Shown: one piece after another, positions 8,244-18,264 of the stretch
How the letters are laid out: every line of letters begins with the position of its first letter
Position numbering within the stretch: the first letter of the stretch is position 1
Source of the DNA: Desulfobulbaceae bacterium UBA2273
GTDB lineage: Bacteria; Desulfobacterota; Desulfobulbia; Desulfobulbales; Desulfurivibrionaceae
Length of the DNA stretch: 64,000 nucleotides
NCBI GenBank assembly: GCA_002347095.1
Contig: DDWZ01000011.1
Location: 208,547 to 272,546, forward strand
Direction of reading: 5' to 3'
The notes under the pieces: model-generated
Seen by the model: the letters and a program-made list of their open reading frames with translations, nothing else
What the model was told of the DNA's origin: nothing
Databases searched by the model: none
Program-made: the position numbers and the translations under genes

Positions 8244-10385
8244 TTACAAATTAAACAGCAAATCGCTATAGGTCGGCACCGGCCAAAGATCAGCCGGCAT
8301 GATGGCCTCAAGCGCGTCGATGTCTCCGCGCAGATCAACCATGGCGGGGAAGACCTTGTCGCGGTAGGCTGCGCCCTGCTTGGCCACGTCGGAGATACCC
8401 TGGGCCTTCTTGGTCTCATCCTCCAGCTTGGCCACCTTCTTGCCTGCAGATTCCAGGTGTTTGCCAACCTGCTCCAGCAGACCCTTCTGCACCGAGCCGT
8501 ACTTGCCGGCCGCGGCCAGGGAGGCGCCAAGTTCGGCGACAAACTGGATGGCCGCCGGGATGAACTGGCGCTTGGTCATGTGGATGGCGGTGAGGGCCTC
8601 GATGTTGATGTGCTTGGCGTACTGCTCGACATAGATGTCGTAGCGGGAGTGCAGCTCATCTTTTGAAAGCACGTTGTACTTGCCGAAGAGCTTGATCGCC
8701 TTGGGGGTGACAAAGGCCTTGAGCGCATCCACGGTGTTGCGGGTGTTGGGCAGACCGCGTTTTTCGGCCTCTTTGGCCCACTCGGCGGAGTAGTTGTTGC
8801 CGTTGAAGACGATCCGGCCATGCTTGGTCATGACTTCCTTGAGGATGGCGAGGATCTCCTTGTTCACGTCCTTGGCTTTTTCCAACCGGGTGGCGATCTC
8901 ATCCAACGCCTCGGCGGCAATGGTGTTCAGCGCCACGTTGGGGCCGGCGATGGACTGGGAGGAACCGACCATGCGGAACTCGAACTTGTTGCCGGTGAAG
9001 GCAAAGGGCGAGGTCCGGTTGCGGTCGGTGTTGTCCATGGGCAGCTCGGGCAGGGAATCAACCCCGATCTTCAAGGTCTGGCAGGCGCCCTTCTTGCAGA
9101 TCTTCTCGCCCTTGGCCAGCTTCTCCAGCACGTCGGAAAGCTCATGGCCCAGGAAGATGGAGATGATCGCGGGCGGAGCCTCGTTGGCGCCCAACCGGTG
9201 ATCATTGCCGGAGCTGCCGCAGGTGGCGCGCAGGATGTCGGCATGGGTGTCCACGGCCTTGATCAAGGCGGAGATAAAGACCAGGAATTGAGCGTTGTCT
9301 TCCGGAGTCTGGCCCGGCTCAAGCAGATTGATGCCGTCGTCGGTGGAGAGCGACCAGTTGTTGTGCTTGCCGGAGCCGTTTACCCCGGCGTAGGGCTTCT
9401 CGTGCAGCAGGCAAACCATGCCGTGGCGCAGGGCCACCTTCTGCATGGTCTCCATGACCAGTTGGTTGTGGTCGGTGGCCATGTTGGTGGTGGTGAAAAC
9501 CGGGGCCATCTCAAACTGGGCCGGGGCAACCTCGTTGTGCTTGGTCTTGGAGGAGATGCCCATTTTCCACAGCTCGATGTCCAGATCCTTCATGTAGGCG
9601 GAAACGCGGTCCTTGATGGCGCCGAAGTACTGGTCTTCCAGCTCCTGGCCCTTGGGGGCGGGGGCGCCGAACAGGCTGCGGCCGCAGGTCATCAGGTCGA
9701 GGCGTTGCAGGTAGTACTCTTTCTCCACCAGGAAGTATTCCTGCTCCGCGCCCACGGTGGAGCCGACGGTCTTGGAGGTGGTGTTGCCCATGGCCCGGAG
9801 TACGCGCAGGGCCTGCTTGGCCACGACGTTCATCGAGCGGAGCAGGGGGGTTTTCTTGTCCAGGGCCTCGCCTTTGTACGAGCAGAAGGCGGTGGGGATG
9901 CAGAGGGTCACGTCGCCGGATTCGTCCTCCTTGAGGAAGGCGGGAGAGGTGCAGTCCCAAGCGGTGTAGCCCCGGGCCTCGAAGGTGACGCGCAGGCCGC
10001 CGCTGGGGAAGGAGGATGCGTCCGGCTCGCCCTGGATCAACTGCTTGCCGGAAAACTCCATGATCACCCCGCCATCATCGGTGGGGGAGATGAAGGAGTC
10101 GTGCTTTTCCGCGGTGATGCCGGTAAGGGGCTGAAACCAGTGGGTGTAATGGCTGGCGCCTTTTTCGATGGCCCAGTCCTTCATGGCGTTGGCCACCACG
10201 GAAGCAACGTCCGGCGGCAGGATTGAGCCGGTGTTGATGGTTTTTTGCAGAGCCTTGTAGGTCTCCTTGGGCAGCCGTTCCTTCATGGTTTTGTTGTTGA
10301 ACACGTTGGAGCCGAACAGTTCGGGCACGGTCATCAGGTTCTGGTCGTGGTCGTTGCCGCAACCGCAGGTGCAATTGTCACTCAT
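8244..10385 (-). CDS. glnA: Glutamine synthetase, type III
   Basis: A 713-residue GSIII, the large dodecameric glutamine synthetase class; most proteobacteria rely on GSI of about 470 residues. It condenses ammonia and glutamate using ATP. Signatures include [11 protein letters not shown] near the N-terminus, [64 protein letters not shown] and [15 protein letters not shown]. The N-terminus has a Cys-rich patch (CTCGCG). The ATG has AAGGAG upstream. It is the last gene of an amt-glnB-glnD-glnA array on the minus strand; a 127-bp gap separates it from glnD, and no -24/-12 site was found there. Confidence 0.97.
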   Translation of the reverse strand: MSDNCTCGCGNDHDQNLMTVPELFGSNVFNNKTMKERLPKETYKALQKTINTGSILPPDVASVVANAMKDWAIEKGASHYTHWFQPLTGITAEKHDSFISPTDDGGVIMEFSGKQLIQGEPDASSFPSGGLRVTFEARGYTAWDCTSPAFLKEDESGDVTLCIPTAFCSYKGEALDKKTPLLRSMNVVAKQALRVLRAMGNTTSKTVGSTVGAEQEYFLVEKEYYLQRLDLMTCGRSLFGAPAPKGQELEDQYFGAIKDRVSAYMKDLDIELWKMGISSKTKHNEVAPAQFEMAPVFTTTNMATDHNQLVMETMQKVALRHGMVCLLHEKPYAGVNGSGKHNNWSLSTDDGINLLEPGQTPEDNAQFLVFISALIKAVDTHADILRATCGSSGNDHRLGANEAPPAIISIFLGHELSDVLEKLAKGEKICKKGACQTLKIGVDSLPELPMDNTDRNRTSPFAFTGNKFEFRMVGSSQSIAGPNVALNTIAAEALDEIATRLEKAKDVNKEILAILKEVMTKHGRIVFNGNNYSAEWAKEAEKRGLPNTRNTVDALKAFVTPKAIKLFGKYNVLSKDELHSRYDIYVEQYAKHINIEALTAIHMTKRQFIPAAIQFVAELGASLAAAGKYGSVQKGLLEQVGKHLESAGKKVAKLEDETKKAQGISDVAKQGAAYRDKVFPAMVDLRGDIDALEAIMPADLWPVPTYSDLLFNL

Positions 10386-10512
10386 TGTCTTTCTCCTTAT
10401 TTTTTTGGTGCTGAAGGGTAAGGTTGAAAATCTCCCACGCCCGGCGCAAAAGGGGGGTGGGTGTTAGTTTGAGCCAATCGCTGAAGGTTGGCGTTGTTTG
10501 CGTGCGATGTGT

Positions 10513-13065
10513 TTACCATTGCGGTTTTGTCCCGGTTTCTTTTTCCGCGATATGGAGAAGGGCCTGTGAGATTTCTGCCTGGAAGGAAGGGCTGTTGATC
10601 TTGGTGGCAAAGGAGTCCAGGGCGTAGAAAACATCCACCACCTGATCGCCGTCCGAGCTGATTCGGGCCCGGTGGATGTTGAGTTCAAAATCGGCCAGGG
10701 TGCGGGTGATGTCGTAGAGCAGCCCGGGCCGGTCATTGGCGAAAACCTCGATGATCGTATACTGTTCCGAAGCGTTATTGTCTATAACAACCCGTGGGGC
10801 GGCCTGCACGTTTTTTTGGCCGGGTGCGCGGAAGGCGGTGCGGAATTTATCCACCAGCCGGTGGCTCAACCCCAACCGGTTTTTCAGGGCCAGATTGAGA
10901 TCCTCGCCCAATGCCCGCCAGTCTTGCTCCGCATAGGTCTGCTCCGCCGCCGGGCGGACATTGAGCACATCCACCGCCGTGCCGTCTTCCCAGGTGAAGA
11001 TCTGGGCGCTTACCACATTGAGGCCGTGCAGGGCCAGGGTGCCGCAGATCTTGGCCAGCAGGCCGGTGGAGTCGCGGGTCATTATCAGGACCGACCAGAA
11101 CAGGGAGTGATCGCCGGCTTCGACGATGGCCGGTTGTTCGTTTTTTAACCCTGCGCGCAGCTTGAGGTGGTGGGCCACCTCTTCCGGGGGAAAGCTCAGC
11201 AGATATTCCTCCGGCAGGATCCCGTAATCGATCGGGGCTGCTTTCCCCAGCAGCGCCCGAACCTGCGCAAGCATCCAGTCCGCACCCTGGCTTTTGTCGG
11301 GGAGGGTGGCATCCTTTCGTTCCAGCAGGTGGGCGATTTTGAGGGATATCTCCAGGAGGAGGGCCCCCTTCCATTCGCTCCAAGCCGTGGGGCCGGTGGC
11401 CTTGGCGTCGGCGATGGAAAGCAGATACAGCATGGCCAGACGTTCCGGGCTCTGGATCTGCTCGGCGCATTGCCGGATAAAAGCGTCATCCTCAAGATCG
11501 CGGCGCAGGGCGGTGACGGAGAGGAAGAGATGTTTTTCCACGAGAAACTGGAGGCAGGCGCTTTCCGCCTTGGTCAGCCCCAGGCGCTTGGCGATTCCCG
11601 CGACAAGTTCGCTGCCGCGTTGGGCGTGGTCCTCGTGGTGGCCCTTGCCGATGTCGTGCAGGAGGGCGGCCAGGGCAAGGACATGGGGCGACTCGACGCC
11701 CGCGAACGGGGTTTTGCTGAGGGTAAGCTTTTTCAGCTCCGCCACGGTTTGCAGGAGATGCCGGTCAACCGTGAAGACATGGTAGACATCGTGCTGGGCC
11801 AGAGCGCGGATCTGCTCGAATTCGGGGAGGTAGGCGGTGAGCAGCCCGGTGTCCAGCATGACCGAAAGGACCCCCTCCACGTCCCGCGCGTTTTCCAGGA
11901 CATCGAGAAAGGATTTGGCCATGCGTTTTGAATGCCGCAACTTGTCGTCCACCAGATGGAGATTGGCGGTGACGATTTTTCGGCTGCGATGATGGATTTC
12001 AAGGCCTGTCTTGCCGGCCTGGGCAAAGAGGCGCATCAGCAGATGGGGGCGTTTCTCGATCAGCGCCTGGCCGGTGAGGTGGAGCCGGTCCTGACGCACT
12101 GTGATTCCGGGTTCGATGGTCTGCTCAACCGGGTTGGCGCGAGGTGCTCCCAGGGTTTCGTCGACATGTGCAAAGAACAGGTCGGTGGTGGTGGCAATGG
12201 TTTGCAGATGCCGGTAGATATCCTGCATGAAGCGCTCAACCCCCAGGGTGCCGGGGGTGTCCGGATATTTGAAGGCCTTGGCCATCTCCACCTGATATTC
12301 GAAGAATAGCTGGTCGTTTTTTCGGCCGCTGAGGTAGTGGAGCCGGTTGCGGATCTTGATCAGGAAATCCCAGGCCTGACCAAAGGCTTCTTTTTCTTGG
12401 GGCGAGATCAGGCCTGCTTCCTCGATGTCTTGCAGTTCTTTCAGGTCGAAGAGGGCGTGGCTCACCCAGAGCATGGCCTGGATATCGCGGAAGCCGCCCC
12501 GGCTTTCCTTGATGTGCGGTTCCAGTTGGTAGCCGTGCATGCCGTAGCGTTGATGGCGGTTGTTGCGGTGTTGCATCATGTTATGCAAGAATTCCCGTCG
12601 GTGCCCTGCTATCAGTTCCCGGTGGAAGGCCTGGTGCATTGCGCTGAACAGCGGCGCCGAGCCTGCGAGATGGCGCGCGTCCAGCAGCGCCACCTGAAAA
12701 AAGAAGTCCTGTCTGGCGTCAGCCAGGCAGGCATCCAAGGTTCTCACTCCGTGTCCCACCTCAAGGCCCGCATCCCAGAGGGGATAAAACAGGGCCTCGG
12801 TTACCACTCCGAGGCGGTCTTCGCTCCCCGGCGCATGGAGCAGGAGGAGGTCGATGTCCGAATAGGGGAACAACTCTCTCCTGCCGTAGCCGCCGAGGGC
12901 CACGAGGCTCATGCCCTCTGTCGCCTCGGGGCAGTTGTTGAAGAGGCCGGCAAGATAGTCGTCAATGAGCTGCGAGTGTCTGTGGAGCAGGGGGCGGCCG
13001 CTCAACCCCTGTCGCCAGAGATACTCCAGGGCGTCCCGCTTTGCCCGCAGCTCAACATCAACCAC
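10513..13065 (-). CDS. glnD: [Protein-PII] uridylyltransferase / uridylyl-removing enzyme
   Basis: A bifunctional sensor of glutamine that uridylylates and de-uridylylates PII. Domains in order: nucleotidyltransferase with G58-GYGRRELFPYSDID-72, PII-UT central helices, an HD hydrolase domain with LLHDIGKGHHEDH, and two C-terminal ACT domains (LLAKICGTLALHGLNVVSA and RPGLLYDITRTLADFELNIH). I chose the GTG at 13065, giving 850 residues: AGAGG lies nine bases upstream and it begins one base after the glnB stop. A TTG at 13110 would extend the protein by 15 residues into glnB, but its GGAAGAGG touches the codon directly. Coupling to glnB fits their joint function. Confidence 0.96.
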   Translation of the reverse strand: MVDVELRAKRDALEYLWRQGLSGRPLLHRHSQLIDDYLAGLFNNCPEATEGMSLVALGGYGRRELFPYSDIDLLLLHAPGSEDRLGVVTEALFYPLWDAGLEVGHGVRTLDACLADARQDFFFQVALLDARHLAGSAPLFSAMHQAFHRELIAGHRREFLHNMMQHRNNRHQRYGMHGYQLEPHIKESRGGFRDIQAMLWVSHALFDLKELQDIEEAGLISPQEKEAFGQAWDFLIKIRNRLHYLSGRKNDQLFFEYQVEMAKAFKYPDTPGTLGVERFMQDIYRHLQTIATTTDLFFAHVDETLGAPRANPVEQTIEPGITVRQDRLHLTGQALIEKRPHLLMRLFAQAGKTGLEIHHRSRKIVTANLHLVDDKLRHSKRMAKSFLDVLENARDVEGVLSVMLDTGLLTAYLPEFEQIRALAQHDVYHVFTVDRHLLQTVAELKKLTLSKTPFAGVESPHVLALAALLHDIGKGHHEDHAQRGSELVAGIAKRLGLTKAESACLQFLVEKHLFLSVTALRRDLEDDAFIRQCAEQIQSPERLAMLYLLSIADAKATGPTAWSEWKGALLLEISLKIAHLLERKDATLPDKSQGADWMLAQVRALLGKAAPIDYGILPEEYLLSFPPEEVAHHLKLRAGLKNEQPAIVEAGDHSLFWSVLIMTRDSTGLLAKICGTLALHGLNVVSAQIFTWEDGTAVDVLNVRPAAEQTYAEQDWRALGEDLNLALKNRLGLSHRLVDKFRTAFRAPGQKNVQAAPRVVIDNNASEQYTIIEVFANDRPGLLYDITRTLADFELNIHRARISSDGDQVVDVFYALDSFATKINSPSFQAEISQALLHIAEKETGTKPQW

Positions 13066-13066
13066 C

Positions 13067-13528
<462 letters not shown>

Positions 13529-13579
13529 GGTTTCTGGCTTTTTTCGTTTCCCGGCTCCAAGCTGGATAGTTACGCGCTA

Positions 13580-14794
13580 TTAGAGTGAATACCCGATTTC
13601 GCTGTGCTGGGTCAGATCCAGCCCCTGCACCTCTTCCTCCTCGCTCACCCGGAGACCGATCACCAGGTCAACAACCTTGAGGATGATGAATGTTACCACA
13701 ACCGAGTAACCAATGGTGGTAAAGGCATCCATGGCCTGGATTCCCAGGAGCTGCGGATTGCCGAAGAAGAGGCCGTCCTTGCCCGCGGCATTGACCGCGG
13801 TGGTGGCGAACAGTCCGGTGGCCAGAGCGCCCCAGAGACCGCCCACGCCGTGGACCCCGACCACGTCAAGGGCGTCGTCGTAACCGACCCGGCTCTTGGC
13901 CAGCACCGCGAAGTAGCAAAGAGCGCCGGCCACCAGGCCGATGAGCACCGCCGAGATGGGGGAGACAAAACCGGCCCCGGGGGTGATGGCGACCAGACCG
14001 GCGATGGCGCCGGAGGCCGCGCCCAGGGTGGTGGGCTTGCCCTGCACCAGCCATTCCGCGATCAGCCAGGAAAGCAGGGCCGCACCAGTGGCGACCTGGG
14101 TGGTGAAAAAGGCATTGACCGCGACGCCGTTTGCGGACAGGGCGCTGCCCGCGTTGAAGCCGAACCAGCCGAACCAGAGGATGCCTGCGCCCAGCATGGT
14201 CATGGTCAGGTTGTGGGGATGAAAAGACTCCTTGCCCCACCCCTTGCGTTTGCCGAAGACCAGGGCGGCGACCAGGGCGGCCGCGCCGGAGTTGATGTGA
14301 ATCACGGTGCCGCCAGCGAAATCAAGGCCGCCGTGGCCGCTGATCCAGCCCCCGCCCCAGACCCAGTGGCATACGGGCAGATAGACCAGGGTGGACCAGA
14401 GAACGGTGAACAGAAGAAAGGCCGGGAATTTCACCCGCTCCGCAAAGGTGCCGGTGATCAGCGCCGGGGTGATGACGGCGAACATCAACTGAAAGGCGCA
14501 GAACAGCAGATGGGGAATGGTGGCCGAATATTTGCCGGGCTCAAGGCCGACCCCGGCAAGTCCCGCCCAGTCCAGATTGCCGATCAGGCCGTTCACGTCA
14601 GGGCCAAAGGCTAGGGAGTAGCCATACACCACCCAGATGATCGAGACAACGCCCAGGCAGACAAAGCTTTGCAGGATAGTGCTCAAAACATTTTTCGAGC
14701 GAACCATGCCGCCATAAAAAAGCGCCAGTCCCGGGGTCATCAGCATGACCAGGGCGGTGGCAATCAGCATGAATGCGGTATCACCTGTGTCCAT
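13580..14794 (-). CDS. amt: Ammonium transporter
   Basis: A 404-residue Amt/Rh-family inner-membrane channel with about 11 membrane segments, importing ammonium. Hallmarks: AFMLIATALVMLMTPGLALFYGGMVR at the N-terminus, the first pore His in GGTVIHINSGAAALVAAL, FGWFGFNAGSAL, and the second pore His in DVVGVHGVGGLWGAL. There is no signal-peptide extension, unlike many Amt proteins of about 430-450 residues, but the core is complete. It is first in the minus-strand array leading to glnB, glnD and glnA, and a strong sigma-54 promoter lies about 78 bp upstream (14872-14886). Confidence 0.96.
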   Translation of the reverse strand: MDTGDTAFMLIATALVMLMTPGLALFYGGMVRSKNVLSTILQSFVCLGVVSIIWVVYGYSLAFGPDVNGLIGNLDWAGLAGVGLEPGKYSATIPHLLFCAFQLMFAVITPALITGTFAERVKFPAFLLFTVLWSTLVYLPVCHWVWGGGWISGHGGLDFAGGTVIHINSGAAALVAALVFGKRKGWGKESFHPHNLTMTMLGAGILWFGWFGFNAGSALSANGVAVNAFFTTQVATGAALLSWLIAEWLVQGKPTTLGAASGAIAGLVAITPGAGFVSPISAVLIGLVAGALCYFAVLAKSRVGYDDALDVVGVHGVGGLWGALATGLFATTAVNAAGKDGLFFGNPQLLGIQAMDAFTTIGYSVVVTFIILKVVDLVIGLRVSEEEEVQGLDLTQHSEIGYSL

Positions 14795-14871
14795 AAGTAT
14801 ATCCTCTTCCAGTACATGGTTTGCTGTGTTTCTGCGTCAGCGGCAGCTATGCATGCTGTGGAGGAACAATA

Positions 14872-14886
14872 GCAAGTGTCGTGCCA
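14872..14886 (-). promoter_or_regulatory. Sigma-54 (-24/-12) promoter of amt
   Basis: On the minus strand the site reads TGGCACGACACTTGC, an exact match to the TGGCACG-N4-TTGC consensus with ten bases between the invariant GG and GC. It implies activation by an enhancer-binding protein such as NtrC under nitrogen limitation. No clear NtrC site was identified. An AT-rich palindrome AATACAAATTTGTTATT lies about 110-120 bp further upstream (near 14993-15009). Confidence 0.9.
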
Positions 14887-15027
14887 GAGGGGTTGTTTGT
14901 TGTAACATGCTGATTTTGTGTTGATATGGCGTTTTTCTGGCTGTCGCGGAAGGCGGGATAAATAACAAAAAAGTGAAAAAATTCTAAATTAAATACAAAT
15001 TTGTTATTTTTTAGCGACGGATGTGGG

Positions 15028-15927
15028 TCAGGAGAGGTGGTACTGGTTGAAGATAATCGATTCGATGGGGGCTTCGGGCCATTGTTTCTGGAGCCAGGCG
15101 CGCAGCTCTTTGTTCATCTCGCCGCGGGCCAGGGAATACCTGCGCAATTCCTCAAGGGGCTTGTTCTGGAAGAATTGGTAGATTATGTCGCGGACAAAGA
15201 TCTTTTTGTCCGCAGGGGGGTCTTCCTGTTCCGCGAAGGAGGCGATCAGGGTGATGTCCACGAGGACAAAGGTCACCGGCTGGCCGCTGTTCGGGTTGTT
15301 CACCGGGATAATGAAAGCGGGGAAGGGCCATTTTTTTCTGACCTTTCCCGGATGGAGCTGACTGGCCTGGTTTCCTGTTCGGGGCGCTGTTCCGATTGAA
15401 CGTCCGTCAGGGAACGGCATCCCGGTTCCCGAACGCTGTCCTGGAGCGGAGGAACTCGGGAGAAGCGAGGGGCTCGGCCTGAGCATGACGCTTGCAACAA
15501 AAACGAGGGCAACAAGGACGAAAGGGAGGGCGTACAGAGGGATACGTACAAAAATGGGAAAAGATTGCAGGCGGGTGAACTGCGCTTGGGCGACTTTTTG
15601 GGCGGCGAGCAGAAGGGGGGTGATTGCGCCAAGGCTGGGAAGGATTTTTTTCGGTTGGGCGCCTGGAGCGCCGCTCTGGTCCGGAATGCCGGAAAGGGTT
15701 TTTTCCAGGGAGGAGTCGAGGTCTTTGGCGCCAACTCCGGCCGTTACGGTGGGCTCGTTTTCCTCAAGAAAGAAATCCTCCCCCTCTTTCTCGTCGGAGA
15801 AAAAAGCATCATCCTCGGCCTGAAAGGCGGACTCCCAATCCTCTCCCCAGTTTGTTTCATCGTGGTCGGCAGGGGTCTCCGTGCTGGCGAACTGGTCAAC
15901 GGACTGGGGAGGACGTTCGTCAGCCAT
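15028..15927 (-). CDS. FliL-like membrane protein with an acidic N-terminal region
   Basis: A 299-residue protein of unusual layout: a strongly acidic cytoplasmic part (residues 1-75), one membrane segment (about 128-148, IPLYALPFVLVALVFVASVML), a low-complexity linker, and a C-terminal domain (about 205-299). The C-terminus has VTFVLVDITLIASFA, then FVRDIIYQFF, PLEELRRYSLARGEMNKELRAWLQ and a final IIFNQYHLS. This order of elements resembles the periplasmic domain of FliL, which ends IYFTEFVVQ in this window. The gene starts 8 bp after cheY, downstream of the flagellar cluster. The FliL relation is my inference. The shine-dalgarno is weak, which fits coupling to cheY. Confidence 0.65.
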   Translation of the reverse strand: MADERPPQSVDQFASTETPADHDETNWGEDWESAFQAEDDAFFSDEKEGEDFFLEENEPTVTAGVGAKDLDSSLEKTLSGIPDQSGAPGAQPKKILPSLGAITPLLLAAQKVAQAQFTRLQSFPIFVRIPLYALPFVLVALVFVASVMLRPSPSLLPSSSAPGQRSGTGMPFPDGRSIGTAPRTGNQASQLHPGKVRKKWPFPAFIIPVNNPNSGQPVTFVLVDITLIASFAEQEDPPADKKIFVRDIIYQFFQNKPLEELRRYSLARGEMNKELRAWLQKQWPEAPIESIIFNQYHLS

Positions 15928-15935
15928 GATTTAGG

Positions 15936-16313
15936 TCAGAATATCTTGTTGAGTTTTTCGGAAAGGGTTTCAGCGGTGAAAGGTTTCACGATGTACTGGC
16001 TGACCTTGGCCTTGACCGCCAGGATAATATTGTCTTGCTGCGCTTCCGCCGTCACCATGATGAAGGGGGTGTTGGCCATGCTGGTATCGGCGCGAACCGC
16101 TTTCAGCAGATCCAGGCCGGTCATCTTGGGCATGTTCCAGTCCGAGATGATCAAGCCTATTTTTTCCGATTTCAGGACGTTCAATGCCGTGGTGCCGTCG
16201 TCCGCTTCGATGATGTTTTTGAAGCCGAGCTGGGTGAGAATGTTTTTGACTATGCGTCGCATGGTGGCAAAATCGTCAACCACGAGAATTTTCATATTCG
16301 GATCAGCAGCCAT
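15936..16313 (-). CDS. cheY: CheY-type chemotaxis response regulator
   Basis: A 125-residue single receiver domain. Acidic pocket D13-D14, phospho-acceptor D58 in [10 protein letters not shown]88 and K110 in YIVKPF all match Che[17 protein letters not shown] is the classic CheY segment. Phosphorylated CheY binds FliM and FliN at the flagellar switch, and both partners are encoded in this cluster. It lies 201 bp after fliA on the same strand, so it may have its own promoter in that gap, although none was recognised. Confidence 0.94.
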   Translation of the reverse strand: MAADPNMKILVVDDFATMRRIVKNILTQLGFKNIIEADDGTTALNVLKSEKIGLIISDWNMPKMTGLDLLKAVRADTSMANTPFIMVTAEAQQDNIILAVKAKVSQYIVKPFTAETLSEKLNKIF

Positions 16314-16514
16314 ATTTCCTCCCTAACATCTGTATGGTACGAGTGGCCTGGGGGCATGTTCGCAATGGTAATAAAAAAATGATATTGATTTTAGTGTAAC
16401 TGTAACAATTGATTTTGGAAATAAAAAAAGAGGGTTATGGAGAGACGCGCCTTATTTCCGGATGATTCCTTCGCGTTGCGCCCCGCGGAAAGAGAACTTC
16501 CATGCAAGCGCGGC

Positions 16515-17297
16515 TCAACTCGCCAGGCTTTTTTTGAGCTTGGCGCGGAGGCGGAGCATCGCCTTGCTGTGCATCTGGGAAATGCGTGATTCCGTATAGC
16601 CCAACACCTCGCCGATTTCCTTCATCGTCAGTTCTTCCTGATAATAGAGGGAGACGGTCAGTTTCTCCTTTTCCGGCAGACCGGCGATGGCGCTGGCCAA
16701 GAGTTCCCTGATCTGGCTCAGGTTGAGAGAGGTGAACGGGTCGCGGTCGTCCATGGCAAAGGTTTCTGCCAAGGTGGGCTCGCTGGTTTCCATTGATTTT
16801 TGCCGGAGAAACTCAATATCCATGAAAGAGACGGACTTGGTTTCATCGAGCAGCTTGTAGAAATCGTCAAGGGCAAGGCCCATGGTTTTGGCTACTTCTT
16901 CGTCCGTGGCAGGTCTGCCCATCTGTTTTTCGATGTCGGCGTAGACTTTTTCCAGGTCCGTGGTTTTCCGCCGGACCGAGCGCGGAACCCAGTCCAAGGC
17001 GCGAAGTTCGTCCAGCATCGCCCCCTTGACCCGGAACTCGGCATAGGTTTTGAACTGGACGTTTTTGGAGACATCAAATTTATTGATGGCGTCGATGAGG
17101 CCGATGATCCCGCAACTGATGAGATCATCGAGGGAAACCTGCGCCGGAAGGCGAGCCGCCAGACGTGCCGCGATATACTTAATCAGCGGGGTGTAGGTCA
17201 GAATCAGCTCGTTGCGCTTTTCGGCGCTGAGCGGTTCCGCCTGACTGAAAAAGGTATTCGTATAGTCCTTGAACTTGGGTGACGGCTGTTTGCTCAT
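16515..17297 (-). CDS. fliA: RNA polymerase sigma factor for flagellar operons (sigma-28)
   Basis: A 260-residue sigma-28 of the FliA type, directing transcription of late flagellar and chemotaxis genes. Region 2 is seen as YTPLIKYIAARLAARLP, DDLISCGIIGLIDAINKFD and FKTYAEFRVKGAMLDELRALDWVPRSVRRK, the last being diagnostic of FliA/WhiG-type factors. Region 4 has LTVSLYYQEELTMKEIGEVLGYTESRISQMHSKA. The gene is 57 bp downstream of flhG. An anti-sigma factor gene (flgM) is not present in the window. Confidence 0.96.
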   Translation of the reverse strand: MSKQPSPKFKDYTNTFFSQAEPLSAEKRNELILTYTPLIKYIAARLAARLPAQVSLDDLISCGIIGLIDAINKFDVSKNVQFKTYAEFRVKGAMLDELRALDWVPRSVRRKTTDLEKVYADIEKQMGRPATDEEVAKTMGLALDDFYKLLDETKSVSFMDIEFLRQKSMETSEPTLAETFAMDDRDPFTSLNLSQIRELLASAIAGLPEKEKLTVSLYYQEELTMKEIGEVLGYTESRISQMHSKAMLRLRAKLKKSLAS

Positions 17298-17354
17298 ACC
17301 GGATAGGCCCGCGGGGGCAAAGGAGATTGATGGCCTGCAATATGAAAAAGTATA

Positions 17355-18245
17355 TTACAGATCAACGAGTCCCTGCCAGAAAAATTTTATGTTGCCATCG
17401 GCTTTCGTCTCGGGTTCTTCCTGGGCAATATTGGCGGCCAGCTTGCTGAACATCTTGCTGGAAGGGGCATCCGGGAAGATGTCCGACACCAGCCGCTGTT
17501 CGCGAACCGCGGTGGGCAGCTTGCTGTCATAGGGGATATACCCGAGATAATCCAGGGAAAGCGAGTCGAGAAAACGGTCGGCCACAATGCTCAGCTTGCG
17601 GAAAACAGACAGGGCTTCCTTTTCGGAGCGGGCGAGATTGACCAGGATGCGGAATTTTTTCACGTCATGCCGGCTGGAAAGAACCTTGACCAACGCGTAG
17701 GCATCGGTCAGGGAGGTCGGTTCCGGGGTGAGGATGATGATGCGCTCCCGCGCGGCCAGGTTGAAATAGATCACATTGTTGTTGATGCCAGCGGCCGTAT
17801 CGATCAGCATGATATCGATTTTTTGGGCCAGGGCGGACATCTCCGCCAAAAAGTACAGCCGTTGCTGTTCGGTAAGATCCGCCAGCTCCATGATGCCGGA
17901 ACTGGCCGGCAGAATGAGCAACCCGGCCGGGCCTTGCACCAGGACCTCGGCAAGTGTTTTTTCACCCATGAAAACGTGGTGGAGGTTGTAGCGCGGGGTC
18001 AGGCCGAGCAGGATGTCGACGTTGGCCAGATTGAGGTCCGCGTCAAGGATGAGCACCTTTTTTCCCGCTTTTGCCAGGTTATAGCCAAGATTGGTGACGA
18101 TATTGGTTTTGCCGACCCCGCCCTTGCCGCTGGTCACGCAAACAACCCGCGGTTGGGCTTCGGTATTGCCGTAAGGCGCCGCCATTCTTTTCCCCCGGGT
18201 TTGCGAGTGGGTCATAATTCTTTCCAAAGTTTCCGCCTGATTCAT
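17355..18245 (-). CDS. flhG: Flagellar number regulator, MinD/ParA-like ATPase
   Basis: A 296-residue MinD-family ATPase that controls flagellar number and counteracts FlhF at the pole. The deviant Walker A is K41-GGVGKT-47 preceded by VTSG; LILDADLNLANVDILLGL and IMLIDTAAGINNNVIYF give the Asp motifs. A short N-terminal stretch (MNQAETLERIM) matches the DQAxxLR-like helix through which FlhG stimulates the FlhF GTPase. The ATG at 18245 was chosen over a longer frame that would run through flhF; ACGGGGGA precedes it. It follows flhF by 19 bp. Confidence 0.94.
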   Translation of the reverse strand: MNQAETLERIMTHSQTRGKRMAAPYGNTEAQPRVVCVTSGKGGVGKTNIVTNLGYNLAKAGKKVLILDADLNLANVDILLGLTPRYNLHHVFMGEKTLAEVLVQGPAGLLILPASSGIMELADLTEQQRLYFLAEMSALAQKIDIMLIDTAAGINNNVIYFNLAARERIIILTPEPTSLTDAYALVKVLSSRHDVKKFRILVNLARSEKEALSVFRKLSIVADRFLDSLSLDYLGYIPYDSKLPTAVREQRLVSDIFPDAPSSKMFSKLAANIAQEEPETKADGNIKFFWQGLVDL

Positions 18246-18264
18246 GATAGTCCCCCGTAAGCGT

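Noticed and set aside
8820..10226. 468-codon open frame on the plus strand
   Set aside because: Antisense to glnA, which has all GSIII motifs in the other frame.
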